DNA of 64,000 bases, from assembly GCA_000403315.2 (NCBI GenBank), contig KE159639.1, forward strand, positions 4,298 to 68,297, in the 5' to 3' direction. The notes beneath the pieces are model-generated. The model searched no databases, was not told the DNA's origin, and saw nothing but the letters and a program-made list of their open reading frames with translations. Made by a program: the position numbers and the translations under genes. Of the stretch, positions 16,487-24,925 are shown one piece after another (the first letter of the stretch is position 1; each line of letters starts with the position of its first letter). The stretch is from Lachnospiraceae bacterium A2. GTDB lineage: Bacteria > Bacillota > Clostridia > Lachnospirales > Lachnospiraceae.

Positions 16487-16772
16487 TCTCATCTCCCTCT
16501 TTTCCTGCCGTTTTATTGGTATCAAAAAACTCCAAAAATGCGCCTAAAGTTGTTTGCAATACAGAAGCATTAAGGGAATAAGTAACGGACATCCCCGTCC
16601 GTTCGCTTGTCACTAACCTTGCTTCTTTCAAAATATCAAGGTGCTTTGATATGGCCGGCTTTGAAATCGTAAAGTTCTCAGAAATTTCTTTCGCTGTCAT
16701 ATCACCATTCGCAAGCAGCTTTAGGATTTGTCGTCTGGTATCATCAGATAGAGCTTTGAATACAGTAGTCAT
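16473..16772 (-). CDS. ArsR/SdpR-family repressor
   Basis: A 99-residue winged-helix repressor: FKALSDDTRRQILKLLANGD, AKEISENFTISKPAISKHLD, then the wing (VTSERTGMSVTYSLN). It lacks the metal-binding ELCVCDL box of ArsR proper, as SdpR does. Directly followed by and overlapping the SdpI-like gene, the arrangement of the autoregulated sdpRI operon in which membrane SdpI sequesters SdpR. Confidence 0.82.
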   Translation of the reverse strand: MTTVFKALSDDTRRQILKLLANGDMTAKEISENFTISKPAISKHLDILKEARLVTSERTGMSVTYSLNASVLQTTLGAFLEFFDTNKTAGKEGDENETI

Positions 16773-16805
16773 CTAAGCGAATCTCCTTTCTCAATAATAC
16801 TGTAT

Positions 16806-17012
16806 TCATTTTTTCTTGTGTGTGAATTGATGGCAAATCAAATACGGAACCGGCGTAAGCAGCAGGATAAAATACTTGCTTGTATACCAGCCAGCCTTTC
16901 CATTCACATCAAAATGGAAGGGTATCTTATCTGGCAGAAAAAATGTTGCCACAAACAATATGACAAAGGTTCCAATCAATAACACCATAGGGATCAGTTT
17001 CTTTTTACTCAT
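16806..17012 (-). CDS. Short DUF1648-domain membrane protein
   Basis: About 68 residues from ATG 17012 (AAAAGGAGGAG upstream). The segment FLPDKIPFHFDVNGKAGWYTSKYF is the DUF1648 signature found at the N-terminus of SdpI proteins, between two hydrophobic segments. Many DUF1648 proteins are longer; here the sequence ends HQFTHKKK soon after the second segment, so it may be truncated. It precedes the SdpR/SdpI pair in the same direction, suggesting the SdpI function is split over two proteins. Confidence 0.65.
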   Translation of the reverse strand: MSKKKLIPMVLLIGTFVILFVATFFLPDKIPFHFDVNGKAGWYTSKYFILLLTPVPYLICHQFTHKKK

Positions 17013-17056
17013 AGTTTTCTCCTCCTTTTGATTGATTGACATATTTTGAAAGGTAA

Positions 17057-17340
17057 TTACTCTTGATGAGACGCAATTCCTTTACACACAAGTAAAATTA
17101 GAATACATACACTGCACAACAGAAAGGTTATAACGCCACTGGCAGGGAACCCATTCTGAAGCATTTTTGCAACCATAAAGAAATATCCTATTGAAATTGC
17201 GATGCAAAGTAAAATGGATAAAACTACATTAACATTCTGCTTAATCGCTTCTGTTTCATTTGTCCATTCTAATTTGGGGCGCTTCATATCAATCAATACT
17301 CCGATCAAGTTCCATAACGCTGCAAATTGAAGTGCTATAC
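17057..17340 (-). pseudogene. ABC-2 permease, 3' fragment (left of IS3)
   Basis: The frame gives ALQFAALWNLIGVLIDMKRP then KLEWTNETEAIKQNVN and two final membrane helices ending at 17057. IGVLIDMKRPKLEWTNE.EA.KQN is a conserved motif near the C-terminus of a family of large ABC-2-like permeases. The matching 5' part of the gene lies on the other side of the IS3-family element (18797-20139). The broken pieces together would make a protein of about 540 residues. Confidence 0.75.
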
Positions 17341-17403
17341 TAAAGTTGTAACGGGAGTGGCTAATAAGATATAATCAAAATCACAAGAAAAGAGGTACTC
17401 ATT

Positions 17404-17688
17404 ATGTCACAAAACTACACTCCCGAATTTAAAAAGAAGATCATCCGACTCCATGAGGAGGAAGGACGAACCTACAAAAGCATCACCGCTGAGTATGGCG
17501 TATCCAAAGCCAGCATCTCCAAGTGGTGCAGCGAATTCAGCAAAGAATGCCAGACAGACCCTCAAGCCAAAGAAGATTATGACTCCATGAAGGAGAACCT
17601 CAGATTAAAACGGGAAAATGAAGAATTACGGAAGGAGATTGCATTCTTAAAAAAAGCGGCGGCATTCTTTGCGAAGGAGATCGGTTAG
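17404..17688 (+). CDS. IS3-family OrfA (InsE-like)
   Basis: A 94-residue protein: N-terminal helix-turn-helix (YTPEFKKKIIRLHEEEGRTY, then GVSKASISKWCSEF) and a C-terminal leucine-zipper helix (LRLKRENEELRKEIAFLKKA). It binds the IS ends. An A7 run at 17647-17653 near its end is the likely slippage site for making the OrfAB transposase. Confidence 0.88.
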   Translation: MSQNYTPEFKKKIIRLHEEEGRTYKSITAEYGVSKASISKWCSEFSKECQTDPQAKEDYDSMKENLRLKRENEELRKEIAFLKKAAAFFAKEIG

Positions 17689-18545
17689 AGGCTTACCGGT
17701 TCATCGACCAACATTATGAAGAATTCGGCATTCGCTGGTTACTGAGGCGGCTGAGGATCTGCCCGAATGCCTACTATAACTACCGGAAACACCGGAAGGC
17801 GGGGTATTATGCCCAAAAAACAGAAGTCAAGAAGCAGATTGACGAAATTTACCACAGCCACAGCGGAGTGGACGGCTACCGCAGCATGACGGCCTATCTG
17901 GAGCGCAAAGGCTACCGCTACAGCCAGACGACTATCCATAAATATATGAACATCGAGATGGGGCTGCATTCCATTGTCCGTCCTAAAAAGCCGGGGACAA
18001 AGCCCGGGCGCCCCCATAAGGTGTTCGGGAACAAGCTGAAACAGGACTTCCATGCGGACAGGCCGAACCAGAAATGGTGTACGGATTTCACATATCTGTT
18101 CCTGAAGAATGGAGATGTCCGATATAACTGTACTATCATAGACCTTTATGACCGGAGCGTGGTGTCCAGCATAACGGATCGGCACATCACCAGCGACCTG
18201 GCTGTCCGCACCCTGCGCAAGGCGCTGGATTACCAGCATCCGGCAAAGGATGCCCTGATCCTGCACAGCGACCAGGGGAGTCAGTATACATCGAAGGCTT
18301 TTATAGAGTTCTGCGAATCTGTCCACGTGACTCAGAGCATGAGCAAAGCCGGGTACCCATACGACAATGCGCCGATGGAGAGATACTTCAACACCCTGAA
18401 GAATGAATGCACCAACCTGCATGGGTTCCGGACGGAAGAAGAACTGTACCGCGCAGTGGAGGAATTCGCTTACGTCACTTACAACCATCTGCGCCCCCAT
18501 TCCTACAACGGATACAGGACACCTTTCGAAGCGCGATGTGCATGA
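17643..18545 (+). CDS. IS3-family OrfB transposase (DDE integrase domain)
   Basis: The frame is open from 17643 in the -1 frame relative to OrfA and needs a frameshift at the A-run for expression, so no independent start is assigned. It contains the HTH_21 region (GVDGYRSMTAYLERKGYRYS) and the rve core with Asp in WCTDFTYL, Asp in LHSDQGSQY and Glu in NAPMERYFNTLKNE, the complete DDE triad. C-terminus PHSYNGYRTPFEAR is typical. Appears intact. Confidence 0.88.
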   Translation: MLKKSGGILCEGDRLEAYRFIDQHYEEFGIRWLLRRLRICPNAYYNYRKHRKAGYYAQKTEVKKQIDEIYHSHSGVDGYRSMTAYLERKGYRYSQTTIHKYMNIEMGLHSIVRPKKPGTKPGRPHKVFGNKLKQDFHADRPNQKWCTDFTYLFLKNGDVRYNCTIIDLYDRSVVSSITDRHITSDLAVRTLRKALDYQHPAKDALILHSDQGSQYTSKAFIEFCESVHVTQSMSKAGYPYDNAPMERYFNTLKNECTNLHGFRTEEELYRAVEEFAYVTYNHLRPHSYNGYRTPFEARCA

Positions 18546-18777
18546 CAACGGCTTGTTTCAAGATTCCGAGCCGGAGCAGGGAACGCAGCCACCCCGTAGG
18601 GGCTTGCCCTTGACGGATGCCCAAAGGGATGGTACACTTCCAAATCCGATGGCGGCCGCAAGGTAAAAGCCTGTTTCTGAGTTCGTCGCCATCGGTATCC
18701 ATTTGTCAGCATCCCTTTGGGTATCTGTCAAGGGTGGCGGAAGCTGCCACAACCCTAATTATAAAGGAAATATTTTT

Positions 18778-20139
18778 TTAGCCACAAGTGTTACAAAAAA
18801 GCTTGACCACTACAAATAATATACCAACAAGAGCGATTACTCCAATCTGGATAAGACCATAGTGAAAGTAAACCTTAAATATTAAGCAATTCATGATAAT
18901 CCCCATCATTGAGATACTTGTAGAAAACAGGGCTTTCACAAACGCTTGCTGCATTAATGAATACGGAATAATCTTCACTATCCAGAAACTTGCCCCCTCT
19001 CTGGAAAAACTGCTGGAAGCCACTACATTGATTGCGGATGTGAGGGCAATGACCGCAATCGCAAACAATACCGCATAGAAGGAAAATTCCGGGGCAGATA
19101 CCAAGGCTCTTATTTGTGCTATACTTTCTGCGGTTGCACTGATCCGGAAAGACAGCGGCAGTAAAAAGGGGGTAATAAAAATCCCAAACAATCCATTTAT
19201 GACATATACTGGATTACGGAAAAAAGTTTGGTACTCTTTCTTAAAATAACTTCTCAGCTTTGACAACAAGTTGTATTTCATCGCCGTTAAGCGAATCCGT
19301 CCCTCTTTATCATAGATGGCATATTTCTTTCCGATCACAAAATAACTCAAATAGTAATATCCGCCGATAAATACAGCGACAAGTATAATGCAGAGCAGCT
19401 TTAATACGGGATGAAAACCGATATACTGATTATAGAATGGGAATGGTATAATAAAATCATTAACCCAGTTCAATAAGTCTTGTTTTTCATCTATTTGTCC
19501 ATTTGATAATAGACCGCAAATCACGCCGCCTGCAAAATACACGATGATTCCTGCAACCACCAGCACTGTCCTCATGCGTTTCAGAAGCATGGCAAATTTC
19601 AAGCATATTGTCACAAGAACCGCCAAAGGGAACACAACAAGATGAGGAAGTATCGCTGCCGCAGAGATATATGTAATTATCGCAGAAATGTCTCCTATAT
19701 ATTGTGTTTGAATGATACACACAGGAAGCAGCAGTAGAATTTCAATCACATAGCAAAACACGATTACTGCAATGTACTTACCTGTAAAAATGTCGCATGG
19801 CCTTACTGGAAATAGCAGCAAGTATTCTATATCCCTTGAAAAGCAAAAAATATTTATCAGCAGGAAGACGCTCACGATCGAGAGTATCATCGCCACTGCA
19901 AACAGTGCAAGCCGACAAAACAAAGCTCCCAACCCCAGCTCGGAAAGTCCATCATAAAGCTGACCAAGCAATCGAAAATAGTAGTAATAGAATACGCCGA
20001 TAATACTTAAAACAAAGCAAGTCAGCACAATAAAGCAGGGATCAGGGCGTTCTTTTAACTTATACCGAAAATTCAAAAAGCTGAAATTGATCTTACTTAT
20101 TGTTTTGCTTAATTGAAAAACCTTATTCCATCGGTACAT
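18778..20139 (-). pseudogene. ABC-2-type permease, 5' part (interrupted by IS3)
   Basis: From ATG 20139 or 20142 (GGAGGTGG upstream, overlapping the ATPase stop) the frame encodes about 450 residues with ten or more hydrophobic segments and the motifs SRDIEYLLLFPVRPCDIFTG and LSKLRSYFKKEYQTFFRNPV typical of large ABC-2 permeases working with an unlinked-domain ATPase. After VVVKLF it runs into the IS terminal repeat and stops. The last ~90 residues are left at 17057-17340. As it stands the transporter is probably dead. Confidence 0.8.
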
Positions 20140-20842
20140 CATTAACCACCTCCAAATAAATATCCTCCAAAATATAGGAAGAATTACCTCGAAGCTCGAT
20201 TGTTTTCTTAATCGTTCCAGCTTGCATGATGACGATTTTATCACACAAATTCTCACAAATTTCCAATATGTGAGATGAAAATAGAACGGATTTTCCGCAA
20301 GCCGCTCTGGATTTAATCAATTCCTTTAAGACCTGAACCGCTTCCACATCCAGTCCCATCATTGGCTCATCTAACACCCAAAGCAGAGGATCATTAACCA
20401 GGGATGCTATAATAGCAATTTTTTGCTTTGTCCCATGAGATAATTTTTTAATAGGGCTATTCAGATATTTTTCAACCTGAAACGCTTCTATCAGCGGAGT
20501 ATAATTTTTTCCTCTTGTTTCAGAAGATACTTCGTACATATCCGCTATAAAATTCAAATATTCCTTTCCCGTAAGATTGTTGTATATGTCGTGGCTGTCA
20601 GAAACATAGTTAATTTGTTTCTTGTATTGTATGGGATGTAGATACAGCGAGTAGTTACCAAGGCAGATAGAGCCTTTTTCAAGCGGTAGCAACCCCAAAA
20701 TCAGCTTTAAGGCTGTAGTTTTACCAACTCCGTTTTTCCCTAACAGGCCAACGATTTCTCCATCTAATACGGAAAAAGTAAGATCGGTCAGCACAGGTAC
20801 ATGAGGTTGATAATGAAAAGACAGACCGGACACTTCTAACAA
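20123..20842 (-). CDS. ABC transporter ATP-binding protein
   Basis: A ~239-residue ATPase. Walker A LLGKNGVGKTTALK, a Q-loop in INYVSDSHD, signature KLSHGTKQKIAI, Walker B LLWVLDEPMMGLD and the H-loop SSHILE are all present. I prefer the TTG at 20842 (preceded by AAGGGGG, giving MLEVSGLSFHYQ); an ATG at 20860 is an alternative, and the frame is open to 20968 across the promoter. Partner of the IS3-broken permease that it overlaps. Substrate unknown. Confidence 0.85.
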   Translation of the reverse strand: MLEVSGLSFHYQPHVPVLTDLTFSVLDGEIVGLLGKNGVGKTTALKLILGLLPLEKGSICLGNYSLYLHPIQYKKQINYVSDSHDIYNNLTGKEYLNFIADMYEVSSETRGKNYTPLIEAFQVEKYLNSPIKKLSHGTKQKIAIIASLVNDPLLWVLDEPMMGLDVEAVQVLKELIKSRAACGKSVLFSSHILEICENLCDKIVIMQAGTIKKTIELRGNSSYILEDIYLEVVNDVPME

Positions 20843-20866
20843 AGAGAACACCCCCTTCATGGCATT

Positions 20867-20922
20867 TAACCATTTAGTTAATTGGTTATTTACAATATAG
20901 CACTGGATCTGAGAAATGTCAA
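20867..20922 (-). promoter_or_regulatory. Promoter and operator of the ABC transporter
   Basis: On the minus strand TTGACA (20922-20917), 17 bp, TATATT (20899-20894). Just downstream TAACCA...TGGTTA (20867-20888, inverted repeat with 10-bp spacer) occupies the transcription start. Such operators often serve GntR/YtrA-type repressors of ABC operons; no such gene is nearby now. Confidence 0.65.
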
Positions 20923-20999
20923 TACAAGAAGCATCTTCTGGCTGTGAAATTATTTGAAGTAATGGCACCGCCGAAATCCAACGGGCGAAAGCTGCCTAT

Positions 21000-21381
21000 A
21001 ACAGAGCATGCCCGCCCTTTCTTTCTCAAACAGCTTGCCATGCAAGAAACACAGAAATAACAGACTGCAAAGAACGGGAAGTCTTACTATGATAATGACC
21101 TTGTTGTAGCGAAAGCCGACGATGAGCTGATTGCCGCTTCATGAGTATCTTCACAGTTTGGAAAGCTGTTTGAAGATTTGGAAATGCCGCATATCCGTTT
21201 CCATGATTTACACCACACATACACAACAAACCTGTTATCAAACGGGGCGCAGCCAAAAGATGTGCAGGAACTTTTAGGACATTCAGACGTAAGCACCACC
21301 ATGAATGTCTATGCACATGCTACAAGGGAGGCAAAACGGGATTCCGCTAAACTCTTGGATAAGGTTGTGGGAATGAATTAA
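21000..21381 (+). pseudogene. Chimeric tyrosine integrase remnant
   Basis: A frame with two stop codons reads NGKSYYDNDLVVAKADDELI, stop, then GKLFEDLEMPHIRFHDLHHT, then NLLSNGAQPKDVQELLGHSD and ends at TAA 21379-21381 after AHATREAKR. The first part resembles a phage-type integrase; from about 21205 the sequence is the Tn916-type C-terminus with the box III (LLGHSD) and the catalytic tyrosine (MNVYAHAT). That part is exactly what the integrase at 13718-14868 lacks. The Arg of the HxxRH box is His here (HDLHH). Confidence 0.75.
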
Positions 21382-21421
21382 TCAATGAAAACTGAATAAA
21401 AACTTTCCCTTGTAACCTACC

Positions 21422-21444
21422 CATAAGGGCAAAAACAAGGGAAA
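21422..21444 (+). repeat. Subterminal repeat, right end of element
   Basis: Second copy of the 23-bp sequence at 1771-1793 (one mismatch, direct orientation). It lies between the integrase end and the right att repeat. An inverted TTTCCCTTG / CAAGGGAAA pair surrounds it. Confidence 0.5.
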
Positions 21445-21513
21445 AGGATACATATTTTGAGGTCAGGCATAGCGCAAAGCCTTGAAAACTGGGGAAACTT
21501 ATGGAAAAAGCTT

Positions 21514-21527
21514 ACAAACTGGAATTT
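21514..21527. other. Right attachment-site repeat of the Tn916-like element
   Basis: TACAAACTGGAATT, identical to 1607-1620. About 130 bp after the integrase end. Sequence just beyond (TAACTACCTC, then the IS5-type target TTAA) reads on the minus strand as the natural last codons RGS-stop of the Lnt-like gene, which marks it as older host DNA. Confidence 0.6.
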
Positions 21528-21541
21528 AACTACCTCTTAAT

Positions 21542-23150
21542 TAGTGTCTGCTTTTGGTTACTAAAAAGGACTGAAATCCATTGATTTTACTGACATTTTT
21601 GGCTATTTATGCTATACTGGATGTGCAAAGAAAAACGTAGTTTTATAAAGAAAACCTTGCACTTTGGAGGCGCAAATGTACAAATTTAATCGAAACCGTC
21701 AGTTCTCTCTTTCAGATTTTAATCAACCAATCGGATTAAAAATGAACCCAAAAAATCGATGGACCAAAAAAGCAGAAACCATACCGTGGAATGAAATTGA
21801 GGAACAGTATGCGTCTTTGTTTCCAAGTGAAACAGGAATGCCTGCAAAACCATTGCAGACAGCTCTGGGTTCTTTACTGATTCAAAAACAGTATGGTTAT
21901 TCCGGCAGGGAACTGGTAGAACAGATCCGGGAGAATCCGTATTATCAATATTTCATTGGACTTCCCGGCTATCAGGACAAAATACCGTTTGTGCCATCAC
22001 TTCTGGTAGAATTCCGCAAGCGGCTTACAGATGAAATCCTGGCAGAAATTAACGAAATGATAGCAGAATACAACTCTCCGCAGAATCTGCCGCCGTGCGG
22101 GGGTGATGATCCGGACAGCGGTGATTCCGAAACTGACAATCGGGGCACTTTGATTCTGGATGCAACCTGCGCGCCACAACAGATTCCCTATCCTCAGGAT
22201 GTAAATCTTTTAAATGAGGCCAGAGAAAATCTGGAAGCCATCCTTGATGAAATCTGTTACGAATACAATTATTACAAGCCGAGAATGTATCGTCAAAAAG
22301 CAAGGCAGGATTATCTGAATCTGGCAAAATGCAAAAAACGGACCGGTAAAAAAATCCGACACGCCGTCAAAAAGCAGCTGCAATACGTTAAGCGGGATCT
22401 GCCCTATATTGATCTCTACATGGAACAGGATGACATCGAATTCACTGAAAAACAGCTGAAACGGATAAGGTTAATCCGCAAAGTGTACGAACAGCAGAAG
22501 TACATGTATGATAACAAAGTCCACAGTGTTAAGAACCGTATTGTCAGCATTAGCCAGCCATACATCCGCCCAATCGTCCGTGGCAAGGCGAAATCTCCAG
22601 TAGAGTTTGGCGCCAAGTTGGATATGAGCATCGATGAAAGTGGAATAGCCCGACTGGAGCATCTGTGCTTTGATGCATACAATGAATGCGATGTGCTGAC
22701 AGGAGCCATCGACAGGTATCGCGAGCGGACAGGACATTATCCGGAGCGAATACTGGTTGATCAGATATATCGTAACCGGGCAAATCGTGCTTATTGCAAA
22801 AAGCATGGCATCCGTATTTCCGGGCCTGCGCTCGGACGACCGCGTGCATTATCTGCCGAAGAAAAGAAACAGGCATATGCGGATAACACCGACCGCATTG
22901 AAGTCGAAAGAGGATTCAGTCTGGCGAAGAGGTGCTATGGTCTTGGACTGATTAAAACCAAGCTGGATACAACTACCCGCAGTTCCATTGCATTATCCAT
23001 CCTCGCGATGAATGTGAACTATCTGGCGGCGGCTTATTTTTGCGCTTATTTGATCTCGGCTTTTTCAAGGTACAAATGGCAGAAAAATCTGCCGAAAGAA
23101 CTAATATTCAGCGTTTGTGCTTAAAATGCCACTTAATGAGCAGACACTAA
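21542..23150 (+). mobile_element. IS5/IS1182-type insertion sequence
   Basis: Ends are TTAGTGTCTGC and GCAGACACTAA (perfect 11-bp inverted repeats), flanked by a TTAA target duplication (21538-21541 and 23151-23154). One transposase gene. TTAA fits the YTAR target preference of the IS5 group. It inserted in the last codons of the Lnt-like gene. Confidence 0.9.
21676..23124 (+). CDS. IS5/IS1182-type transposase
   Basis: A 482-residue transposase starting at ATG 21676 (TTGGAGG upstream). The N-terminal InsH/DUF772 domain includes LQTALGSLLIQKQYGYSGRE and PSLLVEFRKRL; the DDE domain has Asp in LILDATCAPQQI, Asp near ILVDQIYRNR and Glu in IEVERGFSLAK. An insertion of ~120 residues lies between the first and second acidic residues. 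The frame is intact. Confidence 0.87.
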   Translation: MYKFNRNRQFSLSDFNQPIGLKMNPKNRWTKKAETIPWNEIEEQYASLFPSETGMPAKPLQTALGSLLIQKQYGYSGRELVEQIRENPYYQYFIGLPGYQDKIPFVPSLLVEFRKRLTDEILAEINEMIAEYNSPQNLPPCGGDDPDSGDSETDNRGTLILDATCAPQQIPYPQDVNLLNEARENLEAILDEICYEYNYYKPRMYRQKARQDYLNLAKCKKRTGKKIRHAVKKQLQYVKRDLPYIDLYMEQDDIEFTEKQLKRIRLIRKVYEQQKYMYDNKVHSVKNRIVSISQPYIRPIVRGKAKSPVEFGAKLDMSIDESGIARLEHLCFDAYNECDVLTGAIDRYRERTGHYPERILVDQIYRNRANRAYCKKHGIRISGPALGRPRALSAEEKKQAYADNTDRIEVERGFSLAKRCYGLGLIKTKLDTTTRSSIALSILAMNVNYLAAAYFCAYLISAFSRYKWQKNLPKELIFSVCA

Positions 23151-24624
23151 TTAAACGTTTAATTTTGGGAAGTATGAAACTCCCTAACAAATATAAATTA
23201 CACAGATATACAAATAGATTTCCAATATACGAATAAAGAGTAAAGCGTCCTTTCATAGCAACCTGTGCTGATAATGTCTTTGTATCAGACTGAAAGTAAT
23301 CGGTCTGTGCCAACACACAGCCCTTAACATTTGAAACAATCGACATTCCGCTATTTGTATGTCTGATTATATTACTTCCATTTTCAACCCCACGCACAAT
23401 CGCTGTCTTTGCAGCTAATAATGTCATTTCTTTCCAATCCGAAGCCGGAACAATTAGTATATCTACATTATTTCTACCTGCCTGCTGTATTTTAGACAAA
23501 AATGCCATATCAGAACATATAAACGGCGCAATTCTACCATATTCTGTATCAAAACTTTTTAGCATTCCATCTCCTTTTTGGCACAATTCTCCGATTGAAC
23601 GTCCATACTTAAAATATTCTGATATGAGTTCTCCTTGTGGATTAAATGCTACCGTTTTATTTTCCTTTAAGTCCTCGTAAGGGGTTTTCACCAGTAATGA
23701 AACAATCAAATAAATTTCTTCCTGTTTTGCCATATCCGACGCCCGTTGCAAAAGCATATCTTCATCTTGTTTTAAAACCGCTCCATTCAGTTCAGACCAA
23801 AAAACAATCTTTGCACCTGCTTGTGCTTCCAACTCTGTTTTTAGGAAAAGTTCATCAGCTACTGATGATAGTTTATTCCTTGTATTGGTAATGTTTTCAT
23901 CAGTAAATGTATTGGTATAAAATGTAGAATATACATCTTTATCATTATTTAACAGCTCTGAAATCGGAACGGTTACTCCAGCGATCCTGACACTTTTATC
24001 TGAATTTCCTACAAAATGAAACATAACAACTCCATAGACAAATACCAAGCCAATTACAGAACCATATACGATTATGTATTTTCTGATGTATTCTTTTTTG
24101 CTTTTATTGTTCCAAATCCATATAACCATTGCCGCCGTCCAATACATTAAAAAGATGATTCCGTAAATCCCTGTTACCGTTACTATTTGTAGCAGGTATA
24201 GATTTTGGTATTGTGTATAAGCGTCAGACAACCCTCCCAATGCAGGGTATATCAGATAAATGACATACTCTATTGATACCATTATACTTGCAAAAATAAC
24301 AGTATCTTGAAATCTCATTTTTGATTTCGACCAGTAGATATATGGTAAAACTTTCAGAAAAGACAGCAGGATTGCTACTATTATACATATCTTTATATCC
24401 ATTCCAATGGCTCTCCAAAACTGGACAATAAAACCAATGGCATATATTGAACTAATTATAAGGTAGACTTTTCGAGTACGATTAAGATAAATCATATATA
24501 GAAACAAAATTGGATAAATCCACGCAAAAATCGGGATACACCATTCTCCATTGGACATTACATAAATTAAAAAAGTTAAGATTATGAAAACTGCAAATCG
24601 GTTACTTTTCAAAAGAATTTTCAT
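23101..24624 (-). CDS. Apolipoprotein N-acyltransferase-like protein (Lnt-type), altered C-terminus
   Basis: A 507-residue membrane protein from ATG 24624 (AAGGAG upstream). Six or more hydrophobic segments (residues 1-205) are followed by a carbon-nitrogen hydrolase domain: Glu in KIVFWSELNGAV, and Cys in GRIAPFICSDMAF; the Lys is probably in the EYFKYGR region. One last membrane helix follows. This is the Lnt architecture, which adds the third acyl chain to lipoproteins and is unusual in low-GC Gram-positives. The IS at 21542 replaces the natural end (RLRGS-stop) with 16 foreign residues (ending LSTNAEY), probably harmlessly. Confidence 0.75.
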   Translation of the reverse strand: MKILLKSNRFAVFIILTFLIYVMSNGEWCIPIFAWIYPILFLYMIYLNRTRKVYLIISSIYAIGFIVQFWRAIGMDIKICIIVAILLSFLKVLPYIYWSKSKMRFQDTVIFASIMVSIEYVIYLIYPALGGLSDAYTQYQNLYLLQIVTVTGIYGIIFLMYWTAAMVIWIWNNKSKKEYIRKYIIVYGSVIGLVFVYGVVMFHFVGNSDKSVRIAGVTVPISELLNNDKDVYSTFYTNTFTDENITNTRNKLSSVADELFLKTELEAQAGAKIVFWSELNGAVLKQDEDMLLQRASDMAKQEEIYLIVSLLVKTPYEDLKENKTVAFNPQGELISEYFKYGRSIGELCQKGDGMLKSFDTEYGRIAPFICSDMAFLSKIQQAGRNNVDILIVPASDWKEMTLLAAKTAIVRGVENGSNIIRHTNSGMSIVSNVKGCVLAQTDYFQSDTKTLSAQVAMKGRFTLYSYIGNLFVYLCNLYLLGSFILPKIKRLISVCSLSGILSTNAEY

Positions 24625-24712
24625 TGCCAAACTCCTTACTTACATTCTCTATAAACTTCAATTTGTCGTTGGTTTATTATATATCCGTTTTTCCAAAAAC
24701 GGAAGCAATTTC

Positions 24713-24925
24713 TTATACTTCCTGTTCATCAAAACGGAATTTGAACAGGGTAGCGACAAGCCGCTGTTTTATGCTGTCCTCCGTATCCCTGTCGATATGC
24801 CCGTTTTCAATAGCAGCGATTCGGATTCGTTTGCTGTAATGCCGTAAAACCCCGTCCACGGCTTCCGGATCGCCGCTGGTCACCCGGACAATCGTTTCAT
24901 AAGGCAAAAGGCTCGGATTCCCCAT
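24713..24925 (-). CDS. Conjugative-element HTH regulator (Tn916 Orf8-like)
   Basis: A 70-residue protein starting at ATG 24925 (GGAGGTG upstream) inside the end of the sigma-factor gene. SLLPYETIVRVTSGDPEAVD then VLRHYSKRI is the standard start of the small helix-turn-helix proteins that follow the sigma factor in Tn916/Tn1549-type elements. The frame reads further upstream but out of register with the family. An 8-bp palindrome (CCGTTTTT/AAAAACGG, 24685-24702) lies just after the stop. Confidence 0.8.
   Translation of the reverse strand: MGNPSLLPYETIVRVTSGDPEAVDGVLRHYSKRIRIAAIENGHIDRDTEDSIKQRLVATLFKFRFDEQEV

Larger units (their letters stand above)
17346..18796 (+). mobile_element. IS3-family insertion sequence
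   Basis: Terminal inverted repeats TTGTAACGGGAGTGGCTAA (17346-17364) and TTAGCCACAAGTGTTACAA (18778-18796) match at 15 of 19 positions. Inside are OrfA and OrfB in the usual frameshifted arrangement. After OrfB, 18546-18777 is non-coding and contains a long inverted repeat (GACGGATGCCCAAAGGGATG against CATCCCTTTGGGTATCTGTC). Flanks are A-rich (CTAAAG left, AAAAGC right), so the target duplication cannot be fixed exactly. It splits an ABC-2 permease gene. Confidence 0.88.
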
